Assembly: GCA_947259045.1 (NCBI GenBank)
Contig: CAMYKZ010000040.1
Location: 1 to 32,071, forward strand
Direction of reading: 5' to 3'
Length of the DNA: 32,071 nt
Source: an uncultured Afifella sp.
GTDB taxonomy: Bacteria; Pseudomonadota; Alphaproteobacteria; Rhizobiales; Afifellaceae
Position numbers and translations under genes: made by a program. Shown here piece after piece: positions 15,143-23,606 of the stretch. The notes under the pieces are model-generated. The model worked only from the letters and a program-made list of their open reading frames with translations, searched no databases and was not told the DNA's origin. How positions within the stretch are numbered: the first letter of the stretch is position 1; every line of letters starts with the position of its first letter.

Positions 15143-16423
15143 ATGGCATCCGCCAACGGATCGCTTGCGCTGGGGATTGATATCGGAACATCGGGAGTCC
15201 GAACTGCTTGCATAGACGGCGGCGGACAGACGGTCGCCATGGGCACATGTGCAATGGCGGCGATCGGACCGGATCACCGTGACCCGGAAATCTGGTGGCA
15301 GGCGCTGGAAAGCGCACTGGACAGCCTCGCCCGCTCGGCAGATCTGAAAGCCGTCGCCGCAATCGCGGTTGACGGCACATCGGGAACGCTGCTCGGCGTC
15401 GACGCAGACGGAATGCCGCTGGCACCGGCTCTGATGTACAATGATCCGGTCCAGGACCCCGATATCCTGGCCCGGATTTCTCAGCATGCGCCGCCGACAA
15501 GCGCGGCGCACGGCGCAACCTCAGGGCTGGCAAAACTGATCCGGCTGCAGGACCTGCCGAACGTTGTCCGCGTGCTGCATCAGGCGGACTGGATTGCCGG
15601 ACGGCTGATGCACCGGTTCGATACCAGCGATGAAAACAACGCCCTGAAAACCGGCTACGACCCGGTTGACCGGCGCTGGCCGGACTGGATTGAAGCCACG
15701 GGCGCTCGGCTTGGGCTGCTGCCCGATGTAGTCGCCGCCGGAACTGCAATCGGTACTGTCGCCGGCGCTGCCGCAGAACGCTTTGGCCTGGCGGCAAATG
15801 TCAAAATGGTGGCCGGCACCACGGATGGCTGCGCTGCGTTTCTTGCAACCGGCGCAGACAGGCCCGGCGACGGCGTCACCTCACTCGGCTCGACGCTGGT
15901 GATCAAACTGCTCTGCGATGCGCCGCTATTTGCGCCGGCCTTCGGTATCTACAGCCACCGCATCGGCGATGTCTGGCTGGCCGGCGGTGCGTCGAACAGC
16001 GGCGGCGCGGTGCTGCAGAACTTTTTCGATTCCGATACCATAGCCAGGCTTTCACAATTGATGTCCCCGGATACGCCGACCGGGCTTGATTATTATCCGC
16101 TGCTTCGGCCGGGTGAACGTTTCCCCGTCAACGATCCGGATTTTCCGCCGCGACTTGAACCGCGGCCGGCCGACAATGTCAGATTTCTCCAGGCACTGCT
16201 GGAGGGCATGGCATCGATCGAGGCGCAGGGCTATCGCAAGCTGACTGAACTCGGCGCGCCGGAGCTCGCCTCGGTCCGCACCGTCGGCGGCGGCGCCCGC
16301 AACGAACCCTGGCGCAAAATTCGCGGCGACCGGCTCGACGTGCCGATGTTGCCGGCGGCCTCCGAAGACGCCGCGATCGGATCTGCACGTCTGGCACTGA
16401 AAGCCATAGGCGCCGGATTGTAA
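15143..16423 (+). CDS. FGGY carbohydrate kinase of the D-ribulokinase (XK1/SePSK) type
   Basis: A 426-residue kinase. It has the N-terminal phosphate loop GIDIGTSGVR, AIAVDGTSGTLLGVD, the substrate segment YNDPVQD, and the C-terminal features VAGTTDGCAAFLATG, TSLGSTLVIKLL, GGASNSGGAVL and TVGGGARNEPW. This set matches the short FGGY group that includes plant XK-1 and a Synechococcus kinase shown to act on D-ribulose. D-ribulose or another ketose is therefore the best guess. Its TAA overlaps the ATG of the next gene (TAATG), so the two are translationally coupled. Pairing with a FucA-like aldolase suggests the product may be a ketose 1-phosphate rather than a 5-phosphate; that is inference. 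Confidence 0.85.
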   Translation: MASANGSLALGIDIGTSGVRTACIDGGGQTVAMGTCAMAAIGPDHRDPEIWWQALESALDSLARSADLKAVAAIAVDGTSGTLLGVDADGMPLAPALMYNDPVQDPDILARISQHAPPTSAAHGATSGLAKLIRLQDLPNVVRVLHQADWIAGRLMHRFDTSDENNALKTGYDPVDRRWPDWIEATGARLGLLPDVVAAGTAIGTVAGAAAERFGLAANVKMVAGTTDGCAAFLATGADRPGDGVTSLGSTLVIKLLCDAPLFAPAFGIYSHRIGDVWLAGGASNSGGAVLQNFFDSDTIARLSQLMSPDTPTGLDYYPLLRPGERFPVNDPDFPPRLEPRPADNVRFLQALLEGMASIEAQGYRKLTELGAPELASVRTVGGGARNEPWRKIRGDRLDVPMLPAASEDAAIGSARLALKAIGAGL

Positions 16424-17259
16424 TGGAAATGCTCGACGGCATATCCGGTCTGACCGGCCGGTTCGATATTTTCCTGCTCGACCAGTATGGCGTACTGCAT
16501 GACGGGACGGTGCTTTACCCCGGCGTCGTGGAAGCGCTGGAATACCTTCAGGAACGCGGCAAGACCGTCGTCATCATCTCCAATTCAGGCAGACGCGCAA
16601 CGGCGAACATGGATCGGCTGAAGGCCATCGGCATCGCGCCGGAACTTTACCAGCATTTTGTCACCTCAGGTGAAGTGGCATGGCGAATGCTGGCGGAACG
16701 CAGCGATGCTGCTTTGCAAAGCGTGCGGACCTGTCTTCTTCTGACACGCGGCAACAGCCGTTCAGCAATCGACGGTCTGGATCTTGCCGAAACAGACGAT
16801 CCGGAAGAAGCCGATCTGGTTCTGATTGCCGGAAGCGAGGGAGACCGGCATCCGATCGAATTTTACCGCTCGCTGCTGGAACCGGCGGCGCGGCGGGCAA
16901 TACCATGCCTGTGCACCAATCCGGACAAGATCATGCTGACACCCACCGGAACGGCTTACGGCGCCGGGCGGATCGCAGACCTTTATGAGGCGCTTGGCGG
17001 GCCGGTGCGCTGGATCGGCAAACCCTATCCGGAAATTTACCGCCATGCGCTGCAGATGCTCGGGCATCCCGAGCCTGCCCGCTGCATTGTGATCGGCGAT
17101 TCCATCGAGCATGACATTGCCGGCGGCAATGCTGCCGGCCTGGCCGCCGCACTGGTGCGCACAGGCGTTCTGGCCGACCAGTCGGACGACCAGATCAATG
17201 CGCTTTTTGCAGAACATGGCGCGGCGGCGGATTTTCAGCTTGGCGGGTTTTGCCGGTGA
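16423..17259 (+). CDS. HAD-IIA hydrolase, TIGR01459-like
   Basis: A 278-residue member of the NagD-like HAD-IIA group. The first motif is FLLDQYGVLHDG: the nucleophile Asp is D20, but the second Asp of the usual DxD is Tyr. Family TIGR01459 commonly has an aromatic residue here, so this is a family trait and may weaken phosphatase activity. Motif II is IISNSGRR, and the C-terminal metal motif is VIGDSIEHDIAGGNAAG. The gene starts within the kinase stop codon. It ends the plus-strand unit and is convergent with the next kinase gene 27 bases away. A glycerol-phosphate- or sugar-phosphate-phosphatase role is possible. Confidence 0.85.
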   Translation: MEMLDGISGLTGRFDIFLLDQYGVLHDGTVLYPGVVEALEYLQERGKTVVIISNSGRRATANMDRLKAIGIAPELYQHFVTSGEVAWRMLAERSDAALQSVRTCLLLTRGNSRSAIDGLDLAETDDPEEADLVLIAGSEGDRHPIEFYRSLLEPAARRAIPCLCTNPDKIMLTPTGTAYGAGRIADLYEALGGPVRWIGKPYPEIYRHALQMLGHPEPARCIVIGDSIEHDIAGGNAAGLAAALVRTGVLADQSDDQINALFAEHGAAADFQLGGFCR

Positions 17260-17286
17260 CAGATCCGCAGATCAACGTCAGCGAGA

Positions 17287-18672
17287 TCAGGCGCTGAGTT
17301 CGCGCCACTTCACCTGATAATCAGCCAGACCCTGAATATCCGCGGGTGCGACTTCACACAATTCGACATTGGCTGCCGGGATGGCCTCATCCGTCATCGT
17401 GCCGATCAGCGCCGCGCCGGCTGTCGTGCCGTCACTCAGACCGGAGGCCAGAACGCTTTGCCCGGGGCGGAGCGCGGACAGAATGCCCAGAAACACCGGA
17501 TTGGCTGAAAACGGACCGTCGATAATGATATCGGCATGGGAACCGATCGCATCGAGCGACTCAGAGCTCATCAACGCACAATAGATCGACGCCAATGTTG
17601 CCCGTTCCGCCGGACTGGCCACCGTTCCGCCCTCGATCCGGCCCCTGCCGCCGGTGCCGGGCATCGGGCCGCCGGTGTCGGTGAACGACGGCAACGCGAA
17701 AATTCCCGTTTCGATCAGATCGCCCGCCGTCTCAAGCGATGCCGCGTCTGCCGGCGCGCCGGCGGACAGGATTTCGAACTCCTTGCCGCCGAAAAACCGG
17801 CAACTGGCAACCGGCTTGCCGAAGATATTGGTGTTGGAGACAGTGTCGCGAACCGGATCAAGGTTCCGGATATCCGCCTCTGTGTCGAATCCGATGATCC
17901 ATGTACCGGTCGACAACAGCGTAAAACCATCGCGGCCAGCGGCAAGGTAACGGAAATAATTGGCGCTGGAATCGTGCACACCGGCGCGAATTTCGCCGCG
18001 GCCGCGAAATGCTGTGCCGCGGAAATTGCGCGCCAGTTTGCCGATCGGTTCCCAGGCGCTTGCCGGCGGCGCGAAGAGCCGGCTCCAGCCCTGCAGATCC
18101 GCGAGCGAGGAAAAATGCCGGTTCTGCACGTCCCATAATTGCGTCTGGGCGCCAAGTGCTGTGACTTCGGTGACCTTGCGGCCGCCAAGCCTGAAGCCGA
18201 TATACTGGCCCCAGGGCTGGATGGTCTCCACTTCGCGAAATGCCTCGGAAAATTCCGTCTGTTGCCAGTAGAGCTGCCGCCCGAGCGTCAGCGACGCCGG
18301 GATGACCGGTGCAAAGACTTCCGAAAAGCGCGGCGCAATCGCGGCATAGCCATCGACGACATGCTGCGGCGGTTCGGCCTGATAGTCCATCACCGGCAGG
18401 GCAAGACTGCCGTCGTCGCGCAACAAAGCGAGCGCCGAGCCATGCGCGCTGGGCACGATGACATCAACCGGCAGAATTGCATCGAGCTTTGGCAGGGTCT
18501 CGGCTGCAAAATCAAAGATCGGCTCCGGGTCGATGGCCAAATAGGGTGGGGCCGGCAGATGCACGCTGGCCATCTTTTCGACCGCAACAATCTGGCCGTC
18601 CGGATCGAACAGGACGAGTTTGGTGTTTGTCGCGCCGACATCGAAAACGGCAATAGCGCGTGGTCCGCTCAT
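17287..18672 (-). CDS. FGGY carbohydrate kinase, fuculokinase/rhamnulokinase-like
   Basis: A 461-residue kinase, last gene of the long minus-strand operon. The N-terminus has FDVGATNTKLVLFDPDG, the Asn-Lys variant of the phosphate loop seen in L-fuculo- and rhamnulokinase-like members. Other marks are VPSAHGSALALL, GVHDSSANYFRYLA, TLLSTGTWIIGF, and IIIDGPFSANPVFLGIL near the C-terminus. It is clearly a different branch from the three other FGGY kinases here. Its ATG overlaps the stop of the upstream kinase (ATGA, 18669-18672). A ketose or aldose substrate is likely; the exact sugar is unknown. Confidence 0.82.
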   Translation of the reverse strand: MSGPRAIAVFDVGATNTKLVLFDPDGQIVAVEKMASVHLPAPPYLAIDPEPIFDFAAETLPKLDAILPVDVIVPSAHGSALALLRDDGSLALPVMDYQAEPPQHVVDGYAAIAPRFSEVFAPVIPASLTLGRQLYWQQTEFSEAFREVETIQPWGQYIGFRLGGRKVTEVTALGAQTQLWDVQNRHFSSLADLQGWSRLFAPPASAWEPIGKLARNFRGTAFRGRGEIRAGVHDSSANYFRYLAAGRDGFTLLSTGTWIIGFDTEADIRNLDPVRDTVSNTNIFGKPVASCRFFGGKEFEILSAGAPADAASLETAGDLIETGIFALPSFTDTGGPMPGTGGRGRIEGGTVASPAERATLASIYCALMSSESLDAIGSHADIIIDGPFSANPVFLGILSALRPGQSVLASGLSDGTTAGAALIGTMTDEAIPAANVELCEVAPADIQGLADYQVKWRELSA

Positions 18673-20186
18673 GCAACGCCCCTCAACTGGCCGAGCCGGG
18701 CCTGGATGTCCCGGGTCGCGTGATAGATATCTCTGTAAACGGCTACATTCGGCCGGTAAACCTCCACCAGCGCCGGATCCGGTTCGATGACCCGTTCAGG
18801 CTGCGGCACCATGGCGGCGGCGGCATCGCCGGCTGAGCCGAACCAGCCTGCGCCAATGGCGGCCAGAATACCTGCGCCTGCCGCAACGGCTTCGGTAACC
18901 GGCGTCAACGCCAATGGCCGCTCAAGCACCGCCGCCATGATCTGCAACAGCAGTTCAGATTTCGCGCCGCCGCCTGATACAATGAACCGTTTCGCCTTCC
19001 GGCCGATGCTGGCCTCCATCGCGTCTGTGGCAACCGCCTGTTCGAACGCAATGCCTTCAAGGGCTGCCCGGAAAAAATGCGGTGCCCGGTGTTCCAGCGA
19101 AGCGCCGAGCACGACACCACGGGCGGTCTCATCCCAATAGGGGTTCATCACGCCGGCCCAATAGGGCATCAGCATCAAGCCGCCGGAGCCTGGATCAATG
19201 TCGCGCGCGGCCTTTTCCAGACCGTCCAGGTCGGCGCCGGAAACCGTGCCCTTGCCGCTTGTCAGACGCGTCATCCAGTCGACAAGCTGCATGCCGGAAC
19301 GCAAAACCGTTTCCATCATGAAGCCTTCGCCGGTCGGGCTGGTCAGCGTGCGATAGGCATCCGATGTGGTATATTGCTGCGCATACATGCCGCTGACAAT
19401 TCCGGTTCCAAGCGACAGATAGGCTGTGTCCGGCGTGATCGCACCAACGCCGAGCCCGGCCATCTGGCCATCACCGCCGGCGGCAATGATCTCCGTGCCG
19501 GGCAGCAGGCCACAGGCGTCCGCCGCTGAATTCGTGAGTTTGCCCGCAGAGGCGCCGGGAGCGATCAGATCCGGCAATTGTGCTGCCGTCAGCCCTGTGG
19601 CAGCCACAAGGTCGCCCGCCCATTGCCCGGCCCGGACATCGACAATGCCGAGCGGATCGGCGCTTGCGGTGCCGGTCGCCAACCGGCCCGTCAGATGGTG
19701 AAGCAGGACGCCCTGCACATCGAGCACGGCGCGCGCCTGGTCGATCGTGTCCGGCCTGTGTTCGCGCAGCCAGATCAGACTGTAGAGCGAGGGCGTCGGA
19801 TCAGGCGGCTTGCCGCTGATATCGCGGATATGCTCGCGGCCCAGTTTGTCCGACAGCGCCGCGACCTGAGGTCGTGCCCGTTCGTCAAGCCAGGTGATGG
19901 CCGGATAGAGCGCCTTGCCGTCGGCGTCGACCAGCACGAACGTTTCCCTCTGATGGCCGATCGAGATGGCGGCAATGCGATCCCGGCCTACAGCATCGGC
20001 AACGATTTTCACCGCAGAGCAAAGCGCCCGCCACCAATCATCGGAATCCTGTTCGAACCAGCCGGGCTGCGGCGTCGCCATGGGATAATCAGCACGGGCC
20101 TGCGCATGCGGCCGGCCGCTGCGGTCAAACGCGATGACCTTGACCGCCGTTGTGCTGGCATCGACGCCAAGGACCAGATCGGCCAT
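18669..20186 (-). CDS. FGGY carbohydrate kinase, xylulokinase-like, copy A
   Basis: A 505-residue kinase with GVDASTTAVKVIAFDRSG (phosphate loop), SIGHQRETFVLVD, ITWLDERARPQ, GTASADPLGIVD, AAGGDGQMAGLGVGA and VSGGGAKSELLLQIMAAVL (adenosine region). Catalytic Asp is expected in the GGDGQ motif. It is a paralogue of the kinase at 26077: the order of motifs and many residues match along most of the length. Both may act on related polyols or ketoses. It lies seven bases after the COG4091 gene and overlaps the next kinase. Confidence 0.85.
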   Translation of the reverse strand: MADLVLGVDASTTAVKVIAFDRSGRPHAQARADYPMATPQPGWFEQDSDDWWRALCSAVKIVADAVGRDRIAAISIGHQRETFVLVDADGKALYPAITWLDERARPQVAALSDKLGREHIRDISGKPPDPTPSLYSLIWLREHRPDTIDQARAVLDVQGVLLHHLTGRLATGTASADPLGIVDVRAGQWAGDLVAATGLTAAQLPDLIAPGASAGKLTNSAADACGLLPGTEIIAAGGDGQMAGLGVGAITPDTAYLSLGTGIVSGMYAQQYTTSDAYRTLTSPTGEGFMMETVLRSGMQLVDWMTRLTSGKGTVSGADLDGLEKAARDIDPGSGGLMLMPYWAGVMNPYWDETARGVVLGASLEHRAPHFFRAALEGIAFEQAVATDAMEASIGRKAKRFIVSGGGAKSELLLQIMAAVLERPLALTPVTEAVAAGAGILAAIGAGWFGSAGDAAAAMVPQPERVIEPDPALVEVYRPNVAVYRDIYHATRDIQARLGQLRGVA

Positions 20187-20193
20187 ATCCGTC

Positions 20194-21519
20194 CTATCCC
20201 GCAGCCTTGATCGGCGTCAGGCCGTCGGCGGCATCAAGCTCCTGGCGGATTCGGCTGATCGCGAGCGACGCGTCCGCACGGCAGTTGGCAGTGGTCAGCA
20301 TTTCTCCGGCGCGCACCGGCTTGATGATGCTCGCCCGCTCCGCCAGGCCGATCGGCACGGCGCCTTCGGCGCTGGCTTCCGTCCAGGTCATCGCCCAGCC
20401 GCGGTAATCGCTCTCGCCGATCATGCCGAGGATCTCGCCGGCAGCCAGGTCCCGTTTGGCCAGGGCCGCCACTTCCGCCACCGGCCGGTCGAGCGGTTCC
20501 ATGTCGGCATGATTGTTCACGACGGCGCGTGCCGCCGTCAGCGGCACCTCCAGACTGGTCAGGTGATAGGGCCGGTAAAGGGTGAAATACGGCCCCTTGC
20601 CGACCTTCAGATCAACCAGCCGTTCAAGCACCCGCGGATGGCGCGCTTCGATGATGCAGAACACGCCGGGCGCGACACCTTTGCCGATTGAAAAATCGAC
20701 GCAGCCTTCCTTCGACAATATTCCGCCGGCCGATTGCGGGCACAGCACGTCTGCAAGGTCGTCAAGCCCGGCGGCCGGCCCGTGCATGCCCGGGCAATCC
20801 GGCACAAGCCCGGTCGCATTGGCAATCGCCACCATTTCGATCATCGTCTTGGAACCGTCGACAAACTCCACAAGCATGCGCGCGTTCATGTTGCGGCGGC
20901 GGGCTTCGGCCTCGTAATCGGCCGGAACGGCATCGAAATTGAGCGGGTTGTTCTTGCCCTTGCCGGCGCAGACAATCTTGAAGCCGAGGCTTTTTGCAAA
21001 ATTTATGATCTCCATCGTGCAGGCCGGTTCGTCGCCGGCGGCCAGCGAATAGACGACACCGGCGTCTTTTGCTTTTTGTTTGAGATAGCGGCCAATGGTA
21101 ATCTCCGCTTCGACATTGAGCATGACGATGTGTTTGCCATGATCGATGGCCTGGAGCGCAAATCCGGCGCCGATATTGGGATTGCCGGTTGCGTCGATCA
21201 CCACATCAATATTCCCTGCCGATGCGAGTGCTGAAAGATCGTCGGTGACTGCGATCCTGCCACCGGCGATCGCCGCTTCAATGGCGCCTGCCGATCCGGC
21301 TTCGACAACGTTGCCTTTTTCATGCCCCGCCATTTCGGTTGCGGCAAACGCCGCGTTCAGGTCGATTTCGCTGATAGCGCCGATTTTCAATCCGGGCATC
21401 AAGGCCGTCTGGACGACAATATCGGTCCCCATCTGACCGGCGCCGGCCAGGCCGACAGTTATCGGCCGCCCCTCGGCGGCGCGTGTCTGGAGTTCCGCCA
21501 GTAATGATGCCTGCGCCAT
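20194..21519 (-). CDS. COG4091-type oxidoreductase (homoserine-dehydrogenase-like, SAF domain), relative of DRL
   Basis: A 441-residue NAD(P)-dependent enzyme. A Rossmann domain begins with TVGLAGAGQMGTDI (about 21-34) and includes VIDATGNPNIGAGF. The middle has GDEPACTMEIINFAKSLGF and CAGKGKNNPLNFDA. The C-terminus (AKRDLAAGEILGMIG ... AGEMLTTANC) looks like a SAF domain. COG4091 is annotated as predicted homoserine dehydrogenase, but one branch, DRL, is known from Brucella to replace DXR as 1-deoxy-D-xylulose-5-phosphate reductoisomerase. The sugar-kinase context argues for a sugar-phosphate substrate. The ATG at 21519 has AGGGA upstream. An earlier in-frame start at 21564 would overlap the SorC gene. 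Confidence 0.8.
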   Translation of the reverse strand: MAQASLLAELQTRAAEGRPITVGLAGAGQMGTDIVVQTALMPGLKIGAISEIDLNAAFAATEMAGHEKGNVVEAGSAGAIEAAIAGGRIAVTDDLSALASAGNIDVVIDATGNPNIGAGFALQAIDHGKHIVMLNVEAEITIGRYLKQKAKDAGVVYSLAAGDEPACTMEIINFAKSLGFKIVCAGKGKNNPLNFDAVPADYEAEARRRNMNARMLVEFVDGSKTMIEMVAIANATGLVPDCPGMHGPAAGLDDLADVLCPQSAGGILSKEGCVDFSIGKGVAPGVFCIIEARHPRVLERLVDLKVGKGPYFTLYRPYHLTSLEVPLTAARAVVNNHADMEPLDRPVAEVAALAKRDLAAGEILGMIGESDYRGWAMTWTEASAEGAVPIGLAERASIIKPVRAGEMLTTANCRADASLAISRIRQELDAADGLTPIKAAG

Positions 21520-21542
21520 GAAAATTCCCTGTGATTGCAGCC

Positions 21543-22532
21543 CTAAATGTTTTCCAAAAGCCATTCGGCAGTCGTCTCGTCGGTAATCAGAACGTCGACG
21601 TAGCCGCCGCGCAGCGCGGCGCGGACGGTTTGCTGTTTTTCCCGGCCGCCGGACGCCAGAATGACATTGGGCAGTCGGCGCAAGGTTTTCGGATCGACCG
21701 CAATGACCCGGCGATTGAGCGGATGGTCCACCGGTATTCCGTCTGCATCGATGAAATGCCCCAGAAGATCACCCACGGCGCCTGCCGCAACCAGCGATTT
21801 TCGGTCCGACTTGCTGACAAGGCCAAGCCTTTCCATGGTTGACTCCGGCCCCACGCCACCGACGGAAACCAGTGCGCAGTCAAGTTTTTCCGCCCGCTCC
21901 AGCACATCACGGATCATCATCTGCCCGCGCAGAATATCCCGGGTCTCTTCATTGTCGGCAAATGCCGGAGCGGCGATATAAAAGCAGTCTGCACCATGCA
22001 GGTCGGCCAGATGCAATGCCGTTTCGTAGGCGTTCATCACCGACGCGCGGGTCAGGCCGCCAATCAGCGCAACAACCGAGAGGGCTTTCAAAGACCGCCG
22101 GCGAACCGACTGGAGAGACAATCTCAGCGTCCGGCCCCAGCCGATACCGACGGAACGGTCATTTTCCAGCAGCCGGCTGAGGTGAGCGCCTGCAGCGGCG
22201 GCAATCGAAACATGCACGGCATCCGCCGACGATGGTGTCGGCACGACAATCGCCCGTTGCAGTCTGAATTGTTTTTCCAGGTTTCGCTCCAGCGCGACAA
22301 AGGGGGCTGCCGGAGAATTGATGCTGATCTGGACGATCCCCTCCTCGCGGGCGGCAGACAGGATGCGGTTGACCCGGACACGGTTCAAACCGAACTGCGC
22401 CGCGATCTCGCTCTGGGTCAGGCCTTCGATATAATATGCCCAGGCGATCCGGACCCGCTGGCGATCGTCGCCGTCAACGTCCCGGCCCGTCAGCTCGGGT
22501 TCGGCAATCTCGGGGTACTTCTGTCCGGCCAT
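21543..22532 (-). CDS. SorC-type transcriptional regulator, copy 2
   Basis: A 329-residue regulator with helix-turn-helix RIAWAYYIEGLTQSEIAAQF then GLNRVRVNRILSAA (about 27-62), followed by a sugar-binding SorC domain (VGIGWGRTLRLSL, VVALIGGLTR, AAGAVGDLLGHFIDADG, VILASGGREKQQTV). Its architecture and length match copy 1 at 12407 and EryD. It lies inside the operon it probably controls, between the GpsA-like and COG4091 genes (16 and 23 bases away), which would give feedback. The operator may be the dyad at 31289-31310. Confidence 0.92.
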   Translation of the reverse strand: MAGQKYPEIAEPELTGRDVDGDDRQRVRIAWAYYIEGLTQSEIAAQFGLNRVRVNRILSAAREEGIVQISINSPAAPFVALERNLEKQFRLQRAIVVPTPSSADAVHVSIAAAAGAHLSRLLENDRSVGIGWGRTLRLSLQSVRRRSLKALSVVALIGGLTRASVMNAYETALHLADLHGADCFYIAAPAFADNEETRDILRGQMMIRDVLERAEKLDCALVSVGGVGPESTMERLGLVSKSDRKSLVAAGAVGDLLGHFIDADGIPVDHPLNRRVIAVDPKTLRRLPNVILASGGREKQQTVRAALRGGYVDVLITDETTAEWLLENI

Positions 22533-22548
22533 TTTCCGTCATCCTTTA

Positions 22549-23604
22549 TCAGCCGCGGTAGAAACTGTCCCATGGAATGTCCAGCTGCCGGTCATTGCAG
22601 ATCGCCGTCGCAATCGCCCGGGTCAAAGGCAGCCGGTCCGACGGCAAATGTCCTTTGTCCATCATGTCCAGAAGCACCGGCCCAGCCGAAAGCGCAAGTT
22701 CCGCGCCTTCTATTGTGTCGCCGGGCATATGATTCGCCTTGGCGGTGGAATAGCTGAGTCCCATGCCCAGCAGGCGTCCCATCCGGCTGTTGCGGCCAGC
22801 CATACAGGTCACATGCAGATCGCCGACGCCGGCCAGTCCATAGGCGGATTCGCGCCGCCCGCCGAGGGCTTCCGCCAATGTCGCGATTTCATCGACCGAC
22901 TGGGCAAACAAGCCCGATGCCTGATTGTGCATGGCTGCGGCATTTTCTGCCGCCTCGGACCTTTCAAGTGCACCTGCGGCAGTACCCACCGCGATGGCGA
23001 AATAATTCTTGAATGCGGCACTGACCTCAACACCGATGACATCGCCGGACGCACGGGCATGATAAAACGGTGCGGACAGCAAGGCGATGGCGCGCTCGAT
23101 TTCCGCCTTTTCTTCTCCGGCAATCACAACGCTGGTATTGCGCCGGACGGCCAGTTCGCCGGCGATGCACGGACCGGCAATCGCCATGACCGGGACGGCA
23201 AATCCGGTCTTCTGGCGGATGCGATTGGCAACGATGGCGGGAAACGCCTGCAGTTTTCCGCCATCGGCCAGCATGCCCTTGGTGACCATCAGCACCGGCA
23301 ATGGGCGCTGCATGGCATGGGCCAGCTGTTCAACCGCCCAATCGACCCCGGCGGAGGAAACGCCAAGGATGATCAGCCGGGTTTCATCGGAAATGGTTTC
23401 AGAAAACTCCGTCCACGGCCGGGCGCGAACCGTCTCAGGCAGCTTGACTTTCAGACCGGGATGAAACCCGCTGTCTGCGACAGAGCGGACGATTTCCTCA
23501 TCCAGATGGGTGCCGACCAGATCAACCCTATGCCCGGCCGCCGCGGCCGGGAGCGTCATGGCGGAGCCCATGACGCCCGCACCAAGGATTGAAATCCCGC
23601 CCAT
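22549..23604 (-). CDS. NAD-dependent glycerol-3-phosphate dehydrogenase family protein (GpsA-like)
   Basis: A 351-residue dehydrogenase. The NAD-binding motif is ILGAGVMGSAM (about 6-16). The GpsA-type segments MVTKGMLADGG, AIAGPCIAGELA, the catalytic Lys region GVEVSAAFKNYFAIAVG, GVGDLHVTCMAGRNSRMGRLLG and TIEGAELALSAGPVL are all present. GpsA normally interconverts DHAP and glycerol 3-phosphate. As a member of a polyol operon this copy may work on a related polyol phosphate. Several substitutions around the usual consensus (for example GPCIAGELA for GPxFAxE) support a specialised substrate. It ends 16 bases before SorC and starts two bases after the ATPase gene stop. Confidence 0.87.
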   Translation of the reverse strand: MGGISILGAGVMGSAMTLPAAAAGHRVDLVGTHLDEEIVRSVADSGFHPGLKVKLPETVRARPWTEFSETISDETRLIILGVSSAGVDWAVEQLAHAMQRPLPVLMVTKGMLADGGKLQAFPAIVANRIRQKTGFAVPVMAIAGPCIAGELAVRRNTSVVIAGEEKAEIERAIALLSAPFYHARASGDVIGVEVSAAFKNYFAIAVGTAAGALERSEAAENAAAMHNQASGLFAQSVDEIATLAEALGGRRESAYGLAGVGDLHVTCMAGRNSRMGRLLGMGLSYSTAKANHMPGDTIEGAELALSAGPVLLDMMDKGHLPSDRLPLTRAIATAICNDRQLDIPWDSFYRG

Positions 23605-23606
23605 CG

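Noticed and set aside
14415..15797. Minus-strand frame of 460 codons opposite the aldolase and kinase genes
   Set aside because: Both plus-strand proteins have full active-site motifs; this frame shows no domain and no ribosome site.
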